From Aquabacterium sp. (lineage in GTDB: Bacteria > Pseudomonadota > Gammaproteobacteria > Burkholderiales > Burkholderiaceae_C): a DNA stretch of 64,000 bases. Location: NCBI RefSeq assembly GCF_029946005.1, contig NZ_JAQSDR010000039.1, positions 62,001 through 126,000 on the forward strand. Direction: 5' to 3'. Positions 10,126 to 20,524 of the stretch are shown here, one piece after another. Every line of letters begins with the position of its first letter. Position 1 is the stretch's first letter. The position numbers and the translations under genes were made by a program. Below the pieces are notes generated by a model. That model was given only the letters and a program-made list of their open reading frames with translations, ran no database searches and was not told the origin of the DNA.

Positions 10126-11601
10126 TCAGGCAAACCAGTGTTCACGAGCCTTCATGATCAAGGCGCGGGCTTGTTCATCGCCCACCTCCGTGATTTCGGT
10201 CAGCTCGTCGACGGCCAGATCGGCCAGGTCGTCACGGGTGTGAATCCCGGCTTCCGCCAATTTGGTGATCAACTCCGAGGTCAGGCCATCCAGACCCCTC
10301 AGATTTTCCGACAAAGTCTCGACTTCTTCTTCCTTGGCGATTTCCATGGTCAGCAGTGAGTCTTTTGCGCGGGTGCGCAACTCATTGACCGTGTCTTCGT
10401 CAAACGATTCGATTTCCAACATTTCCTGCAGTGGCACGTAGGCCACCTCTTCAAGGCTGGTGAAGCCTTCGGCGATCAGGATCTCGGCCACTTCCTCGTC
10501 CACGTCGAGCTTGTCGACGAAGAGCTTGCGGATGACGTCGGTTTCAACGGCTTGCTTTTGCGCCGATTCTTCCTTCGTCATGATGTTGATGCGCCAGCCC
10601 GTCAATTCTGACGCCAGGCGCACGTTCTGGCCACCACGGCCGATGGCAATGGCGAGGTTTTCCTCGTCCACGGCCACGTCCATGGCGTGCTTTTCTTCGT
10701 CCACGAAGATGGATTGCACGTTGGCCGGGGCCAGCGCACCAATCACAAATTGGGCCGGATCTTCAGACCACAAGACGATGTCGACACGCTCGCCGGCCAA
10801 TTCGTTGGTCACGGCGGTGACGCGCGAACCACGCACGCCAACGCAGGTGCCGATCGGATCAACACGCTTGTCATGCGACAGCACAGCGATCTTGGCGCGC
10901 GAACCGGCGTCACGGGCACAGCTCTTGATCTCGAGCAGGCCTTGTTCGATCTCGGGCACTTCCTGGCGGAACAGCTCGATCATGAAATCAGGGGCGCTGC
11001 GCGACAGCATGATCTGCGGGCCACGCACGGCAGAGTCCACACCCAGGATGTAGGCACGGACGCGGTCGGCGGCGCGGAGATTCTCTTTGGGGATCATCTC
11101 GCTGCGCTTGAGGCGGCCCTCAACGCGACCGGACTCGACGATCACATCGCCCTTGTCCATGCGCTTGACGGTGCCCACGAAAATCTTGTCGCCACGCGAC
11201 AGGAAGTCGTTCAGCAGCTGCTCGCGTTCGGCATCGCGGATCTTTTGCAGAATGACCTGCTTGGCGGCTTGAGCACCAATGCGGCCAATCGGCATGGATT
11301 CGATCGACTCTTCGATGTAATCATCGACTTCGATGTCTTCGATCTGCTCCTGGGCTTCGAACAGCAGGATTTCTGCGTCGGGCAGTTGCAGACCAGCCTC
11401 GTTGGGCACAACGTGCCAACGACGGAAAGTTTCGTAGTTGCCATCTTCGCGGTCAACGGCGACACGGATGTCCACCTCGCCGCTATACAGCTTCTTGGTG
11501 GCCGAAGCCAGTGCCGATTCAACAGCTCCAAACACGATGTCGCGTTCCACGCTTTTTTCGCGCGCAATCGCATCAACCAACATCAACAATTCGCGGTTCA
11601 T
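10126..11601 (-). CDS. nusA: Transcription termination/antitermination factor NusA
   Basis: A 491-residue RNA polymerase-associated factor. The N-terminal polymerase-binding domain ([18 protein letters not shown]) is followed by an S1 domain ([18 protein letters not shown]) and two KH domains ([15 protein letters not shown] and [16 protein letters not shown]). Two acidic C-terminal repeats of E. coli type follow. A GGAGGTCAG ribosome binding site precedes the ATG, which overlaps the rimP stop by four bases. Confidence 0.97.
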   Translation of the reverse strand: MNRELLMLVDAIAREKSVERDIVFGAVESALASATKKLYSGEVDIRVAVDREDGNYETFRRWHVVPNEAGLQLPDAEILLFEAQEQIEDIEVDDYIEESIESMPIGRIGAQAAKQVILQKIRDAEREQLLNDFLSRGDKIFVGTVKRMDKGDVIVESGRVEGRLKRSEMIPKENLRAADRVRAYILGVDSAVRGPQIMLSRSAPDFMIELFRQEVPEIEQGLLEIKSCARDAGSRAKIAVLSHDKRVDPIGTCVGVRGSRVTAVTNELAGERVDIVLWSEDPAQFVIGALAPANVQSIFVDEEKHAMDVAVDEENLAIAIGRGGQNVRLASELTGWRINIMTKEESAQKQAVETDVIRKLFVDKLDVDEEVAEILIAEGFTSLEEVAYVPLQEMLEIESFDEDTVNELRTRAKDSLLTMEIAKEEEVETLSENLRGLDGLTSELITKLAEAGIHTRDDLADLAVDELTEITEVGDEQARALIMKAREHWFA

Positions 11602-12191
11602 TTTTTCTGACCTCCGAGATCTTGCGCCTCATCCACGGCTACTTCACCAGCCTCCGGGGTTGCCACCCGGCGGCCTCGTCCTTTGAAGTCCACCACGGGC
11701 ACGAGTCGTGCGTCGCGGACTTCATCGAGCGTGAAACCCAATGCTTGCTCTACTGCGTTCTTGCCTTCGCCCACCTGGAAAACCAGTTGCCAGGATCCAC
11801 CCTCGGGAGCTGCTTCACCTTCAGGCACCTCGACCGCCTCAAGAACACCACGATAGTTCTTGCGGCCCTGGAATGGAACCTTCAGAGACACCTCGACTTC
11901 GACGCCAGCGAAACGCTCGAAATGCGCAGATGTCCTCAATGGCCGATCCAGCCCTGGCGACGAAACCTCCAGGCGGCTGTAATCGACATTGACCACTTCC
12001 AGCGCATATTGAAGCTGGCGGTTGACCTTTTCACAGTCTTCCACCGTGACGTATTCGCCCGGCAAGTCGTACACACCATCAGGCAGGCGGTCGATGTACA
12101 CGCACAGCAGCCCCTGCGGGGTGCGCTCGCAATCCACCAACTCGTAACCTAAACCAGTCACGGTGTTTTCAACAGCTTTGACCAAACTCAT
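11598..12191 (-). CDS. rimP: Ribosome maturation factor RimP
   Basis: A 197-residue 30S assembly factor (formerly YhbC/P15a). Conserved parts are [19 protein letters not shown], the [14 protein letters not shown] segment and [20 protein letters not shown]. The C-terminus is longer and more charged than in E. coli RimP. The ATG at 12191 follows a GAGAG stretch; a TTG directly upstream is less likely. It is first in the nusA-infB operon, as in most proteobacteria. Confidence 0.94.
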   Translation of the reverse strand: MSLVKAVENTVTGLGYELVDCERTPQGLLCVYIDRLPDGVYDLPGEYVTVEDCEKVNRQLQYALEVVNVDYSRLEVSSPGLDRPLRTSAHFERFAGVEVEVSLKVPFQGRKNYRGVLEAVEVPEGEAAPEGGSWQLVFQVGEGKNAVEQALGFTLDEVRDARLVPVVDFKGRGRRVATPEAGEVAVDEAQDLGGQKK

Positions 12192-12323
12192 CAACTCTCA
12201 ATACGCAATCTGGGACCGACTTGAAACCCTGTTTTTAGGCAGAATCAAAGCCGATCAAAAAATGACAAGCGAAAAAAATGGGCTGGAGTCATCCGCCCAC
12301 CTGACGTAATCAGCGAAGCCGGT

Positions 12324-12352
12324 ATTCTAGCCTCACCCGGACCCGTCAGCAA
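12324..12352 (-). promoter_or_regulatory. Putative sigma-70 promoter of the rimP-nusA-infB operon
   Basis: On the minus strand a -35 box TTGCTG (12347-12352) and a -10 box TAGAAT (12324-12329) are separated by exactly 17 bases. The -10 box matches consensus at five of six positions. Transcription would begin near 12316 and give a leader of about 125 bases before rimP. No other -10/-35 pair of similar quality was seen in the 241-base rimP-fabI gap. Confidence 0.55.
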
Positions 12353-12432
12353 GGGTTGTGCCCGGAATTTACCGCTCCGCTCTCGTGGCATGACAGAATC
12401 CGCGCTGGTTTAGCACTGACACTGGAGACTCC

Positions 12433-13224
12433 ATGGGCTTTCTCGCCGGCAAACGTCTGTTGATCACGGGACTGTTGTCCAACCGCTCCATCGCCTACGG
12501 CATTGCCAAGGCCTGCCACCGCGAAGGCGCCGAGCTGGCTTTCAGCTATGTGGGCGAACGCTTCAAGGAGCGCACCACCGAATTCGCCAAGGAGTTTGGC
12601 TCCAGCATGATTTTTGACTGCGATGTGGCCAGCGACGAGCAGATCACTGCCATGTTCAGCGACATCGCCAAAACCTGGCCCACCTTCGATGGATTCGTGC
12701 ATTCCATCGGTTTTGCCCCCAAGGAGGCCATCGCGGGCGACTTCCTGGAAGGCCTCTCGCGCGAGTCGTTCCGCATTGCGCACGACATCTCCAGCTACAG
12801 CTTCCCGGCCATGGCCAAAGCTGCCCTGCCCTACCTCAACAGCACCGCCGCGCTGCTGACGCTCACGTATTTGGGGTCAGAACGGATTGTGCCCAATTAC
12901 AACACCATGGGCTTGGCCAAGGCCTCGCTGGAAGCCAGCGTGCGCTACACGGCCGCCAGTCTGAGCCCCAAGGGCATCCGGGTGAACGGCATTTCCGCCG
13001 GGCCGATCAAAACCCTGGCCGCGTCAGGGATCAAGGGATTTCGGCAGATTTTGGACGTGGTCGAGCAAAGTGCGCCTGCGCGCCGCAATGTGACCATTGA
13101 GGATGTGGGCAATGTGGCTGCTTTCATGATGTCCGACCTGGCCGCTGGGGTGACGGCCGAAATCACCTACGTCGATGGCGGCTTCAGCCACGCCATGAGT
13201 GGCATGGGCAACGGCACGGAGTGA
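12433..13224 (+). CDS. fabI: Enoyl-[acyl-carrier-protein] reductase (NADH), FabI
   Basis: Last reductive step of each fatty-acid elongation cycle. The 263-residue short-chain dehydrogenase-like protein has the FabI cofactor motif [20 protein letters not shown] and the [16 protein letters not shown] segment. The catalytic block is [20 protein letters not shown], with the spaced tyrosines and the lysine expected for FabI. It also has the [18 protein letters not shown] substrate loop. It stands alone on the plus strand, divergent from rimP. Confidence 0.97.
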   Translation: MGFLAGKRLLITGLLSNRSIAYGIAKACHREGAELAFSYVGERFKERTTEFAKEFGSSMIFDCDVASDEQITAMFSDIAKTWPTFDGFVHSIGFAPKEAIAGDFLEGLSRESFRIAHDISSYSFPAMAKAALPYLNSTAALLTLTYLGSERIVPNYNTMGLAKASLEASVRYTAASLSPKGIRVNGISAGPIKTLAASGIKGFRQILDVVEQSAPARRNVTIEDVGNVAAFMMSDLAAGVTAEITYVDGGFSHAMSGMGNGTE

Positions 13225-13282
13225 CGCCAGGCCCGTAAAATGCGCGGTTCTGGCCAATTGCCCTGGCCCACCGACTGCGACC

Positions 13283-14941
13283 ATGCTGAGACTCACTGAA
13301 CTTCGACTACCCCTGAACCACACCGAGGACGCCTTGCGCCCGGCGGTGGTGGCCAGGCTGGGCATCGACGATGCCGACCTGGCCGCGTTCACGGTGTTCA
13401 AGCGCAGCTACGACGCGCGAAAAAAATCCGCCGTGGTGCTCATCTACACCGTGGACTGCGAGTTGCGCAATGAAGCAGCCGTGCTGGCGCAATTCAGCGC
13501 TGATCAGCATGTGCGGCCCACGCCCGACACCAGTTACCACTTCGTGGGGCACGCGCCTGCAGACTTTTTTGCCGATCAACGCCCTCGCCCTCTGGTCATC
13601 GGCTTCGGGCCGTGCGGGATCTTTGCCGCGCTGATCCTGGCCCAGATGGGCTTGCGGCCAATCGTGCTGGAGCGTGGCAAGGAAGTGCGCGAGCGCACCA
13701 AGGACACTTGGGGCCTGTGGCGGCAAAGCGTTCTGAATCCCGAATCGAACGTGCAGTTTGGTGAAGGTGGCGCGGGCACCTTCTCCGATGGCAAGTTGTG
13801 GAGCCAGATCAGCGACCCCCGCCACCTGACGCGCAAGGTGCTGACCGAGTTCGTGAAAGCTGGCGCACCCGAAGAAATCCTGTTCGTCAGCAAGCCGCAC
13901 ATCGGCACCTTCCGCCTGGTGAGCATAGTCGAGAAGATGCGCGCGGACATCGAGGCCCTGGGCGGTGAGATTCGATTCCAGCAACGGGTGACCGACGTGC
14001 TGATCGAAGATGGGCACATCCGCGGCGTGACCCTGGCATCGGGGGCGGCCTTGCGATCAGACCATGTCGTGCTGGCGCTGGGACACAGTGCCCGCGACAC
14101 CTTCACGATGCTGCACGAACGCGGTGTCTACATGGAGGCCAAACCCTTTTCGATCGGCTACCGCATTGAGCACCCGCAAGGACTCATCGACCGCGCCCGC
14201 TTTGGCCCGAGCGCGGGCAATGAGATCCTGGGCGCCGCCGACTACAAGCTGGTGCACCATGCCAGCAATGGGCGGGCCGTCTACAGCTTTTGCATGTGCC
14301 CCGGCGGCACGGTGGTGGCGGCCACGTCCGAGCCAGGGCGCGTGGTGACCAATGGCATGAGCCAGTATTCACGCAATGAGCGCAATGCCAACGCGGGCAT
14401 CGTGGTGGGCATCACACCGCAAGACTATCGGCAAGATGGCTTGACCGACGGCCCCGTGAGCCCGCTGGACGGCATGGCTTTTCAGCGCTTCTGGGAGTCG
14501 CGCGCTTACGACTTGGGCGGCAGCACCTATGCGGCGCCAGGCCAATTGGTGGGCGACTTCATCAAGGGCAGGCCCAGCACGGCCTTGGGCAGCGTGCAGC
14601 CGTCGTACAAGCCGGGCGTGCACCTGACCGACTTGGCCCAGACAGGCAATGGCAGCTTGCCTGACTACGCCCTGGCCGCCATCCGTGAAGCCCTGCCCGC
14701 CTTTGAAAAGCAGATCAAAGGCTTCTCAATGCCGGACGCGGTGCTGACGGGGGTGGAGACACGCACCTCGTCACCATTGCGGATCACGCGCGGCAAGGAT
14801 TTCCAGAGCCTGAACGTCAAGGGCTTGTACCCGGCTGGTGAAGGCGCTGGGTATGCGGGCGGCATCATGTCCGCTGGCGTGGATGGGATCGAGGTGGCCG
14901 AGGCTTTGGGCCGCGAGATGCTCGCCAGCATCAGGACTTGA
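13283..14941 (+). CDS. NAD(P)/FAD-dependent dehydrogenase (COG2509 type)
   Basis: A 552-residue flavoprotein. After an N-terminal domain of about 95 residues comes the FAD-binding Rossmann motif VIGFGPCGIFAALILAQMG and the segment SNVQFGEGGAGTFSDGKL, typical of the uncharacterised COG2509 dehydrogenases. GLYPAGEGAGYAGGIMSAG forms the second FAD contact near the C-terminus. The physiological substrate of this family is not known to me. I use the ATG at 13283 (MLRLTELRLPL); an upstream in-frame start at 13199 would overlap fabI. It converges on yejF with an 11-base overlap of 3' ends. Confidence 0.85.
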   Translation: MLRLTELRLPLNHTEDALRPAVVARLGIDDADLAAFTVFKRSYDARKKSAVVLIYTVDCELRNEAAVLAQFSADQHVRPTPDTSYHFVGHAPADFFADQRPRPLVIGFGPCGIFAALILAQMGLRPIVLERGKEVRERTKDTWGLWRQSVLNPESNVQFGEGGAGTFSDGKLWSQISDPRHLTRKVLTEFVKAGAPEEILFVSKPHIGTFRLVSIVEKMRADIEALGGEIRFQQRVTDVLIEDGHIRGVTLASGAALRSDHVVLALGHSARDTFTMLHERGVYMEAKPFSIGYRIEHPQGLIDRARFGPSAGNEILGAADYKLVHHASNGRAVYSFCMCPGGTVVAATSEPGRVVTNGMSQYSRNERNANAGIVVGITPQDYRQDGLTDGPVSPLDGMAFQRFWESRAYDLGGSTYAAPGQLVGDFIKGRPSTALGSVQPSYKPGVHLTDLAQTGNGSLPDYALAAIREALPAFEKQIKGFSMPDAVLTGVETRTSSPLRITRGKDFQSLNVKGLYPAGEGAGYAGGIMSAGVDGIEVAEALGREMLASIRT

Positions 14942-16568
14942 TCACGGCCCGCGCTGGCACTGCCGCCAGCAAGGCCCGGGTGTAGTCATGGCGCGGAGAC
15001 TGCAACACTTGCAGCGCCGGGCCGGACTCGACGATGTCGCCGTCTTTCATGACGATGATGTGGTGCGCCATGGCGGCCACCACCTCGACATCGTGGGTGA
15101 TGAGCAGGTAGCTCAGGCCTCGCTCGCGCTGTAGGCGTTGCAACAGCGACAGGATCTGCTTCTGAATGGTGACGTCGAGCGCGCTGGTGGGCTCGTCCAG
15201 CACCAGGGCCTGGGGATCGACCACCAAGGCCCGGGCCAATGCCAGGCGCTGACGCTGACCGCCAGAAAATTCGTGGGGATAGCGTTCCAGCAGTTGAGGA
15301 AACTGCTCTTCGGTCAAGCCCACATCGGCCAGGGTGGCCAGGGCCTGTGTTCGGCGCTGAGCCTGGTTCAAGCCGGGGTGGTGAATGGTGAGGCCTTCGG
15401 TGACCAGGTCTTCCACCGTCATGCGGGGCGACAGTGAGGAAAAGGGATCCTGGAACACCACCTGGATGGTGCGCCTGAGCGGCTTGTCGGCCCGTGCGTT
15501 GAGCTGCCAGCTTTGGCCGGTGATCTGCAGATGGCCTTGAAAGGGCAGCAGGCCCAGGGCGGCCAGGGCCAAGGTGGATTTGCCGGAGCCTGACTCGCCA
15601 ATCACGCCCAAAGTTTGCCCGGGCGCAAGCTGCAGATCAGCCGATTTGACGGCGACATACTCGCCATGGCTGAACCAGCCTTTGAAGCCAGGTTTGGGCA
15701 CGCGGTAGCCCACGCGCAATTGTTTGGCCTGGAGCACAGGCTGTTGCGGTGCCGCATTGGCCGAAGCCTCGACCACATCACGGTGCGGTCGGCTGTCGAG
15801 CAGCTTGCGGGTGTAAGGGTGCTGGGGGTTACCAAACACCTCATCGACCGTGCCCTGCTCCACCAGCAGGCCTTTTTCCATCACGGCCACGCGGTCGGCG
15901 AAGTTGCGTACCAAGTTGAGGTCGTGCGTGATCATCAGCACGGCCATCTGGTGGCTGCGCTGCAGGTCGTCCAGCAAGCCCAGCACCTGTTGACGCAGGG
16001 TAACGTCCAAGGCGGTGGTGGGCTCGTCGGCCAACAGCAGCTTGGGCTGGCAGGCCAGGGCCATGGCGATCATGGCGCGCTGGCGTTGCCCGCCTGACAG
16101 TTGATGCGGGTAGGCGCCTGCGCGGCGATCTGGCTCGGGAATACCGGTGCTGGCCAACAGGGCCACGGCACGTTGCCAGGCTTCGCTTTTAGACAGCCCT
16201 TCGTGCAGCTCGATCACCTCGGCGATCTGGTCGCCAATGGTGAACAGCGGGTTGAGCGCCGTCATGGGCTCCTGGAAGATCACGGCCACATCGCGGCCAC
16301 GCACGCCGCGCAGTTGCTGCTCAGACAGGCCCAGCAAATCGCGGGGCCCATCGGGGACCACGTCCAGCACGGCGGAGCCTTCGGTGTGGGCTTGGGGCAC
16401 GAGTTTGAGCAAGCTGAGCGCGGTGATGGTTTTGCCCGAGCCCGATTCACCCACCAGCGCCAGCTTCTCACCGGGCATCAGGTCAAAGCTGACGCCCTGC
16501 ACCACCGTCTTGCTGCCAAAGCGGATGCGCAGGTCACGCACCGACAGAAGGGGCTTGACGGCGCTCAC
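14931..16568 (-). CDS. yejF: Peptide ABC transporter ATP-binding protein YejF (two NBDs)
   Basis: A 545-residue protein with two fused ATPase domains. Walker A motifs are [15 protein letters not shown] and [16 protein letters not shown]; signature motifs are [12 protein letters not shown] and [12 protein letters not shown]; Walker B regions are [12 protein letters not shown] and [12 protein letters not shown]. It lacks the cysteine-containing oligopeptide C-terminal region between the domains, as expected for YejF. It powers the YejB/YejE permease. Its start overlaps the yejE stop by four bases. Confidence 0.92.
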   Translation of the reverse strand: MSAVKPLLSVRDLRIRFGSKTVVQGVSFDLMPGEKLALVGESGSGKTITALSLLKLVPQAHTEGSAVLDVVPDGPRDLLGLSEQQLRGVRGRDVAVIFQEPMTALNPLFTIGDQIAEVIELHEGLSKSEAWQRAVALLASTGIPEPDRRAGAYPHQLSGGQRQRAMIAMALACQPKLLLADEPTTALDVTLRQQVLGLLDDLQRSHQMAVLMITHDLNLVRNFADRVAVMEKGLLVEQGTVDEVFGNPQHPYTRKLLDSRPHRDVVEASANAAPQQPVLQAKQLRVGYRVPKPGFKGWFSHGEYVAVKSADLQLAPGQTLGVIGESGSGKSTLALAALGLLPFQGHLQITGQSWQLNARADKPLRRTIQVVFQDPFSSLSPRMTVEDLVTEGLTIHHPGLNQAQRRTQALATLADVGLTEEQFPQLLERYPHEFSGGQRQRLALARALVVDPQALVLDEPTSALDVTIQKQILSLLQRLQRERGLSYLLITHDVEVVAAMAHHIIVMKDGDIVESGPALQVLQSPRHDYTRALLAAVPARAVIKS

Positions 16569-17632
16569 GACTCCAGCTCCTTGCGAGGGTCAAGCGCGTC
16601 ACGCAAGGCATCGCCCATGAAGGTGAGCAGCAACAGCGTGACCACGAGCACCAGGAAGGTCGACAAGGAGATCCACCAGGCATCGAGGTTGTTCTTGCCC
16701 TGGGCGAGCAGTTCTCCCAGGCTGGGGGTGTCCGGCGGCACGCCCAGGCCCAAGAAATCCAGCGAGGTCAGCGCCAGGATGGCCGCACTCATGCGGAATG
16801 GCAGAAAAGTGACCACCGGCGTCATGCTGTTGGGCAGCACATGGCGCCAGATGATTTGCCAGTTGCTCAGGCCCAGGGCGCGCGCCGAACGAACATAGTC
16901 CAGTTGGCGATTGCGCAAGAATTCAGCCCGCACGTAGTCGGACAAGCCCATCCAGCCAAACAGGCTGAGCAGCACCAGTAACAGCCCCAGGCTCGGATTG
17001 AACATGGCGGCAAAGATGATGAGCAAGTACAGCTCGGGCATCGATCCCCAGATTTCGATGAAACGCTGGAAGACCAGGTCGGTTTTGCCGCCGTAGAAGC
17101 CTTGAACCGCACCGGCTGCCACGCCCACCACCACCCCAATGGCCGTGAGCGCCAGGGCAAAGCCGATGGACACCCGAAAGCCATACAGCAGCCGGGCCAC
17201 GACGTCGCGGCCCCGGTCATCGGTGCCCAGCCAGTTGTCGCTGGATGGCTCGGAGGGGTTGGGTGACTTCGCGAAGTAGTTGATGGTCGAGTGGTGGTAG
17301 CGGTTGATCGGGTAGATGGCGAAATTGTCTGGCGTCTTCTTGAACTGCGCAGCGATGAAAGGATCGAGGAAATCGGTGGGAGTTTCGAAGTCGCCACCAA
17401 ACTCGGTCTCAGGGACGTTGTGGACGATGGGCACGTACCACTGGCCGTTGTAGCGGGCCACCAGGGGCTTGTCGTTGGAGAGCAAATCGGCGAACAGGCA
17501 CATGACCAGCAAGGCCGCGAAGATCAGGAAGCTCCAGTAGCCCAGGCGCTGCTGCTTGAAACGCAGCCAAGCGCGCCGTGAGGGCGACAAGGACACCGGG
17601 GATGCCGAGGTGGTTGCGGTGGTCGTGGCCAT
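16565..17632 (-). CDS. yejE: Peptide ABC transporter permease YejE
   Basis: A 355-residue inner-membrane permease. An N-terminal helix (SFLIFAALLVMCLFADLL) precedes a periplasmic stretch containing RYNGQWYVPIVHN, typical of YejE. The five-helix core begins after NWLGTDDRGRDVVARLLYG. The EAA loop is seen at RSARALGLSNWQIIWRHVLP. I start at the ATG at 17632, which overlaps the yejB stop by one base; the upstream extension to 17671 lies inside yejB. Confidence 0.92.
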   Translation of the reverse strand: MATTTATTSASPVSLSPSRRAWLRFKQQRLGYWSFLIFAALLVMCLFADLLSNDKPLVARYNGQWYVPIVHNVPETEFGGDFETPTDFLDPFIAAQFKKTPDNFAIYPINRYHHSTINYFAKSPNPSEPSSDNWLGTDDRGRDVVARLLYGFRVSIGFALALTAIGVVVGVAAGAVQGFYGGKTDLVFQRFIEIWGSMPELYLLIIFAAMFNPSLGLLLVLLSLFGWMGLSDYVRAEFLRNRQLDYVRSARALGLSNWQIIWRHVLPNSMTPVVTFLPFRMSAAILALTSLDFLGLGVPPDTPSLGELLAQGKNNLDAWWISLSTFLVLVVTLLLLTFMGDALRDALDPRKELES

Positions 17633-18672
17633 CAATCGAACTTCACGCGGGGATCGACCCACACATAGCAAAGATCGCTGATGAGCTTGGTGACCAGGCC
17701 GATCAGCGTGAACAGGTACAAGGTGCCCAAGACCACGGGGTAGTCGCGGCGGATGACGGACTCATAGCCCAGCAAGCCCAGGCCATCGAGCGAGAACAGG
17801 GTTTCGATCAGGAGCGAACCCGCGAAGAAGGCGCCGATGAAGGCCGCCGGGAAACCCGTGATGATGGGGATGAGCGCATTGCGGAACACGTGCTTCCACA
17901 AGACCTGGCGTTCGCTCAAGCCCTTGGCGCGGGCGGTCAGCACGTACTGCTTGCGGATCTCTTCAAGGAAGGCATTCTTGGTGAGCATGGTGATGACCGC
18001 GAAGCTACCCAGCACGCTGGCGGTGACCGGCAAGGCGATGTGCCAGAGGTAGTCCACCACCTTGCCCGCCAGGCTGAGGTCTTCCCAGCCTGAGGACGTC
18101 AAACCGCGCAGGGGGAACCAGGCCAGGAAGCTTCCGCCGCCAAACAGCACCAGCAGCGCTACGCCCAGCACGAAGCCGGGGATGGCATAGCCCACCAGCA
18201 CGATCAGGCTGGTCACCATGTCGAAGCGGCTACCGGCCCGCACAGCCTTGGCAATGCCCAAAGGCACGGAGATGAGGTAGCTGAGCACGAAGGTCCACAA
18301 GCCCAGGGTGATGGAGACGGGCAGCTTTTCCTTGACCAACTCCCAGACGTCCTTGTGGTGGAAGAAGCTTTTGCCCAGGTCAAAGCGGGCAAAGGAGGCC
18401 AGCATGGTCACGTAGCGTTCGTGAACCGGCTTGTCAAAGCCATACAGCTTCTTGATCTCCTCGATTTGGGCCGGGTCCACGCCCTGGCGACCCCGGTAGC
18501 CCGCGCCTTGCGAGATGGCGCTTTCGCCACCTTCACCGCGTTGCTTGAGCTGCGAGACCATTTGCTCGACCGGCCCGCCCGGCACGAACTGGATCACCGC
18601 GAAGGTGAGGGTCAGCACGCCCAGCAAAGTGGGGATGATGAGCAACAAGCGCTTGATGATGTAGGCCCACAT
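17632..18672 (-). CDS. yejB: Peptide ABC transporter permease YejB
   Basis: A 346-residue DppB-type permease beginning MWAYIIKRLLLIIPTLLGVL, the standard first helix. The loop rich in Gly/Ser/Gln and GYRGRQGVDPAQIEEIKKLYG is the YejB-type periplasmic insertion. The EAA motif ARAKGLSERQVLWKHVFRNA faces the ATPase. It begins three bases after the yejA stop codon and is translationally linked to yejE. Confidence 0.93.
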   Translation of the reverse strand: MWAYIIKRLLLIIPTLLGVLTLTFAVIQFVPGGPVEQMVSQLKQRGEGGESAISQGAGYRGRQGVDPAQIEEIKKLYGFDKPVHERYVTMLASFARFDLGKSFFHHKDVWELVKEKLPVSITLGLWTFVLSYLISVPLGIAKAVRAGSRFDMVTSLIVLVGYAIPGFVLGVALLVLFGGGSFLAWFPLRGLTSSGWEDLSLAGKVVDYLWHIALPVTASVLGSFAVITMLTKNAFLEEIRKQYVLTARAKGLSERQVLWKHVFRNALIPIITGFPAAFIGAFFAGSLLIETLFSLDGLGLLGYESVIRRDYPVVLGTLYLFTLIGLVTKLISDLCYVWVDPRVKFD

Positions 18673-18675
18673 GCG

Positions 18676-20493
18676 TCATTTACCCGGTTGGGCCCACCAG
18701 GTGGACAAGGCCCAATCTTCGGCCTTGTAGTACAAGGGTTTGACTTCAGGCTGGGCGAATCGGTGGGCGCGGTAGGCCACGCGGTGCACACCCGAGTACC
18801 AGGCTGGCACGTTGTAGTGCTCAAAGCGCAAGACCCGATCAAGCGCACGCAAGGCAGCGATTTGCCGGGGCCGGTCGACCGCCGTGACCACTTGGTCAAG
18901 CAAGGCATCCACGGCAGGATCCTTGATGCCCACGAAGTTGCTGGAGCCTGGCGTGGCCGCGGCTTTGCTGCCATAGCGGTCGATCAACTCAGCCCCCGGA
19001 GACAGGCTGCCTGGCAGGTTCAAACTGGTCATCTCGAAATCGAAGCTGTCCAGGCGTTTCTGGAACAGGGAAAAATCGATGAGCTTGAATTGCGCCTCGA
19101 TGCCCAGCTTGCCCAGGTTCTGGATGAAAGGGGTGACGATGCGGCTCATGGACGCGCCCTGTCCGGTGTCGTCCAGGATCTCGATCTGGAATGGATCACC
19201 CTTGGCATTGCGCAGGGCACCATCACGGTAAGTCCAGCCGGCATCGGCCAGCAAGCTGCGCGCTTTGAGCAGGTTGGCGCGCAGGCTGCCTTGCGGCGTG
19301 GTGTTGGGTGGTTGCGGCACCGTCTGGGTGAACACCTCGGGACGCAACTGACGGCGCAAGGGTTCCAGCAAGGCCAACTCGTCCGCGCCGGGCAGGCCCT
19401 TGGCTTCGAAGTCACCCCCGACAAAGTAACCCCGCACCCGCGAGTAGGAGTTGTAGAAGAGCTGCCGGTTCATCCACTCGTAGTCCATCGCCAGGCCGAC
19501 GGCTTCGCGCACACGCGCATCCTTGAACTTGGGCACTCGGGTGTTGAACAACCAGGATTGCAGGCCGCCCGCATTGCGGTGTTGCAGCTCCACCTTGATG
19601 AAGTCGCCGTTCTTGAACTTGGCCCCGGTGTAGGCCCGGGCCCATTCGCGCGCGATGTTGGACTGGATGAACTCGAACTCACCCGCCTTGAACGCCTCCA
19701 GGCGAGCGGTGTTGTCTTTGTAGATCTTGAAGGTGATGCGGTCGAAGTTGTATTGGCCTTTGCGCACATTGAGCTGTTGCGCCCAATAGCCCGGGTCGCG
19801 CTGGTAGGTGATGTCCTTGCCGAAGTTGACACGGCCAATGCGGTAGGGCCCAGAGGCGATGGGCATGTCCATGATCATTTGGTCAAACGGCTTGAGCTTC
19901 CCGCCCTCCATGCCCCATTTGTGGCTGAACACGGGCACGGAACCTGCCACCAAAGGCAGCTCGGCATTGCGACGCCGGAAGTCGAAGCGCACCGTGCGCT
20001 GGTCGAGCACGGTCACACTTTTGATGTCGCCGAAGGCCGACTGGTACACCGGCGAGGCTTCCTTGCTCATCAACCGATCGAAGGAGCTTTTGACGTCCAG
20101 CGCCAGGACCGGATCGCCGTTGTGGAACCGCGCCAGGGGGTTGAGCTTGAAGGTGGCAGACAGGCCATCGGCCGCAACAGCGACATCCTCGGCGAGCAGG
20201 CCGTAAGCGGTGGTGGGCTGATCAAAGGTGCCGGTGAGCAAAGACTCGAACATCAATTCGCTCAAGCCGGACGGTGCGGAGCCCTTGAGCGTGAAGGGGT
20301 TGTATTTGTCAAAGATGCTGACCCGGACTGGCGCCACCAGCGAGATCTCACCACCTTTGGGCGCGGCAGGGTTGACGTAGTCGAAGTGGTCAAAGCCCGG
20401 CGGGTATTTGATGTCGCCGAACTGTGCGTAGGCGTGGGCAGCATGGGCTCCCGTTGACATGCACCAAAGACAAACCAGCCAGAAGAATCTCAT
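18676..20493 (-). CDS. yejA: Periplasmic peptide-binding protein YejA-like
   Basis: A 605-residue family-5 extracellular solute-binding protein with a short signal peptide (cleavage likely after STGAHA). Characteristic segments are FGDIKYPPGFDHFDYVNPAA, the TAYGLLAEDVAVAADG loop and the GTFDQP region. In related bacteria YejA delivers peptides to YejBEF, including microcin C in E. coli, and Yej systems have been linked to murein-peptide import. It starts 31 bases after the preceding ATPase gene, so both transporter sets may share a transcript. Confidence 0.9.
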   Translation of the reverse strand: MRFFWLVCLWCMSTGAHAAHAYAQFGDIKYPPGFDHFDYVNPAAPKGGEISLVAPVRVSIFDKYNPFTLKGSAPSGLSELMFESLLTGTFDQPTTAYGLLAEDVAVAADGLSATFKLNPLARFHNGDPVLALDVKSSFDRLMSKEASPVYQSAFGDIKSVTVLDQRTVRFDFRRRNAELPLVAGSVPVFSHKWGMEGGKLKPFDQMIMDMPIASGPYRIGRVNFGKDITYQRDPGYWAQQLNVRKGQYNFDRITFKIYKDNTARLEAFKAGEFEFIQSNIAREWARAYTGAKFKNGDFIKVELQHRNAGGLQSWLFNTRVPKFKDARVREAVGLAMDYEWMNRQLFYNSYSRVRGYFVGGDFEAKGLPGADELALLEPLRRQLRPEVFTQTVPQPPNTTPQGSLRANLLKARSLLADAGWTYRDGALRNAKGDPFQIEILDDTGQGASMSRIVTPFIQNLGKLGIEAQFKLIDFSLFQKRLDSFDFEMTSLNLPGSLSPGAELIDRYGSKAAATPGSSNFVGIKDPAVDALLDQVVTAVDRPRQIAALRALDRVLRFEHYNVPAWYSGVHRVAYRAHRFAQPEVKPLYYKAEDWALSTWWAQPGK

Positions 20494-20524
20494 GCGAATG
20501 ATTCTGCCATAGGGCCAGATCGCA

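Noticed and set aside
18355-20457. A 700-residue plus-strand frame opposite yejA
   Set aside because: Antisense to a well-conserved transporter gene, with no domain features or ribosome binding site.
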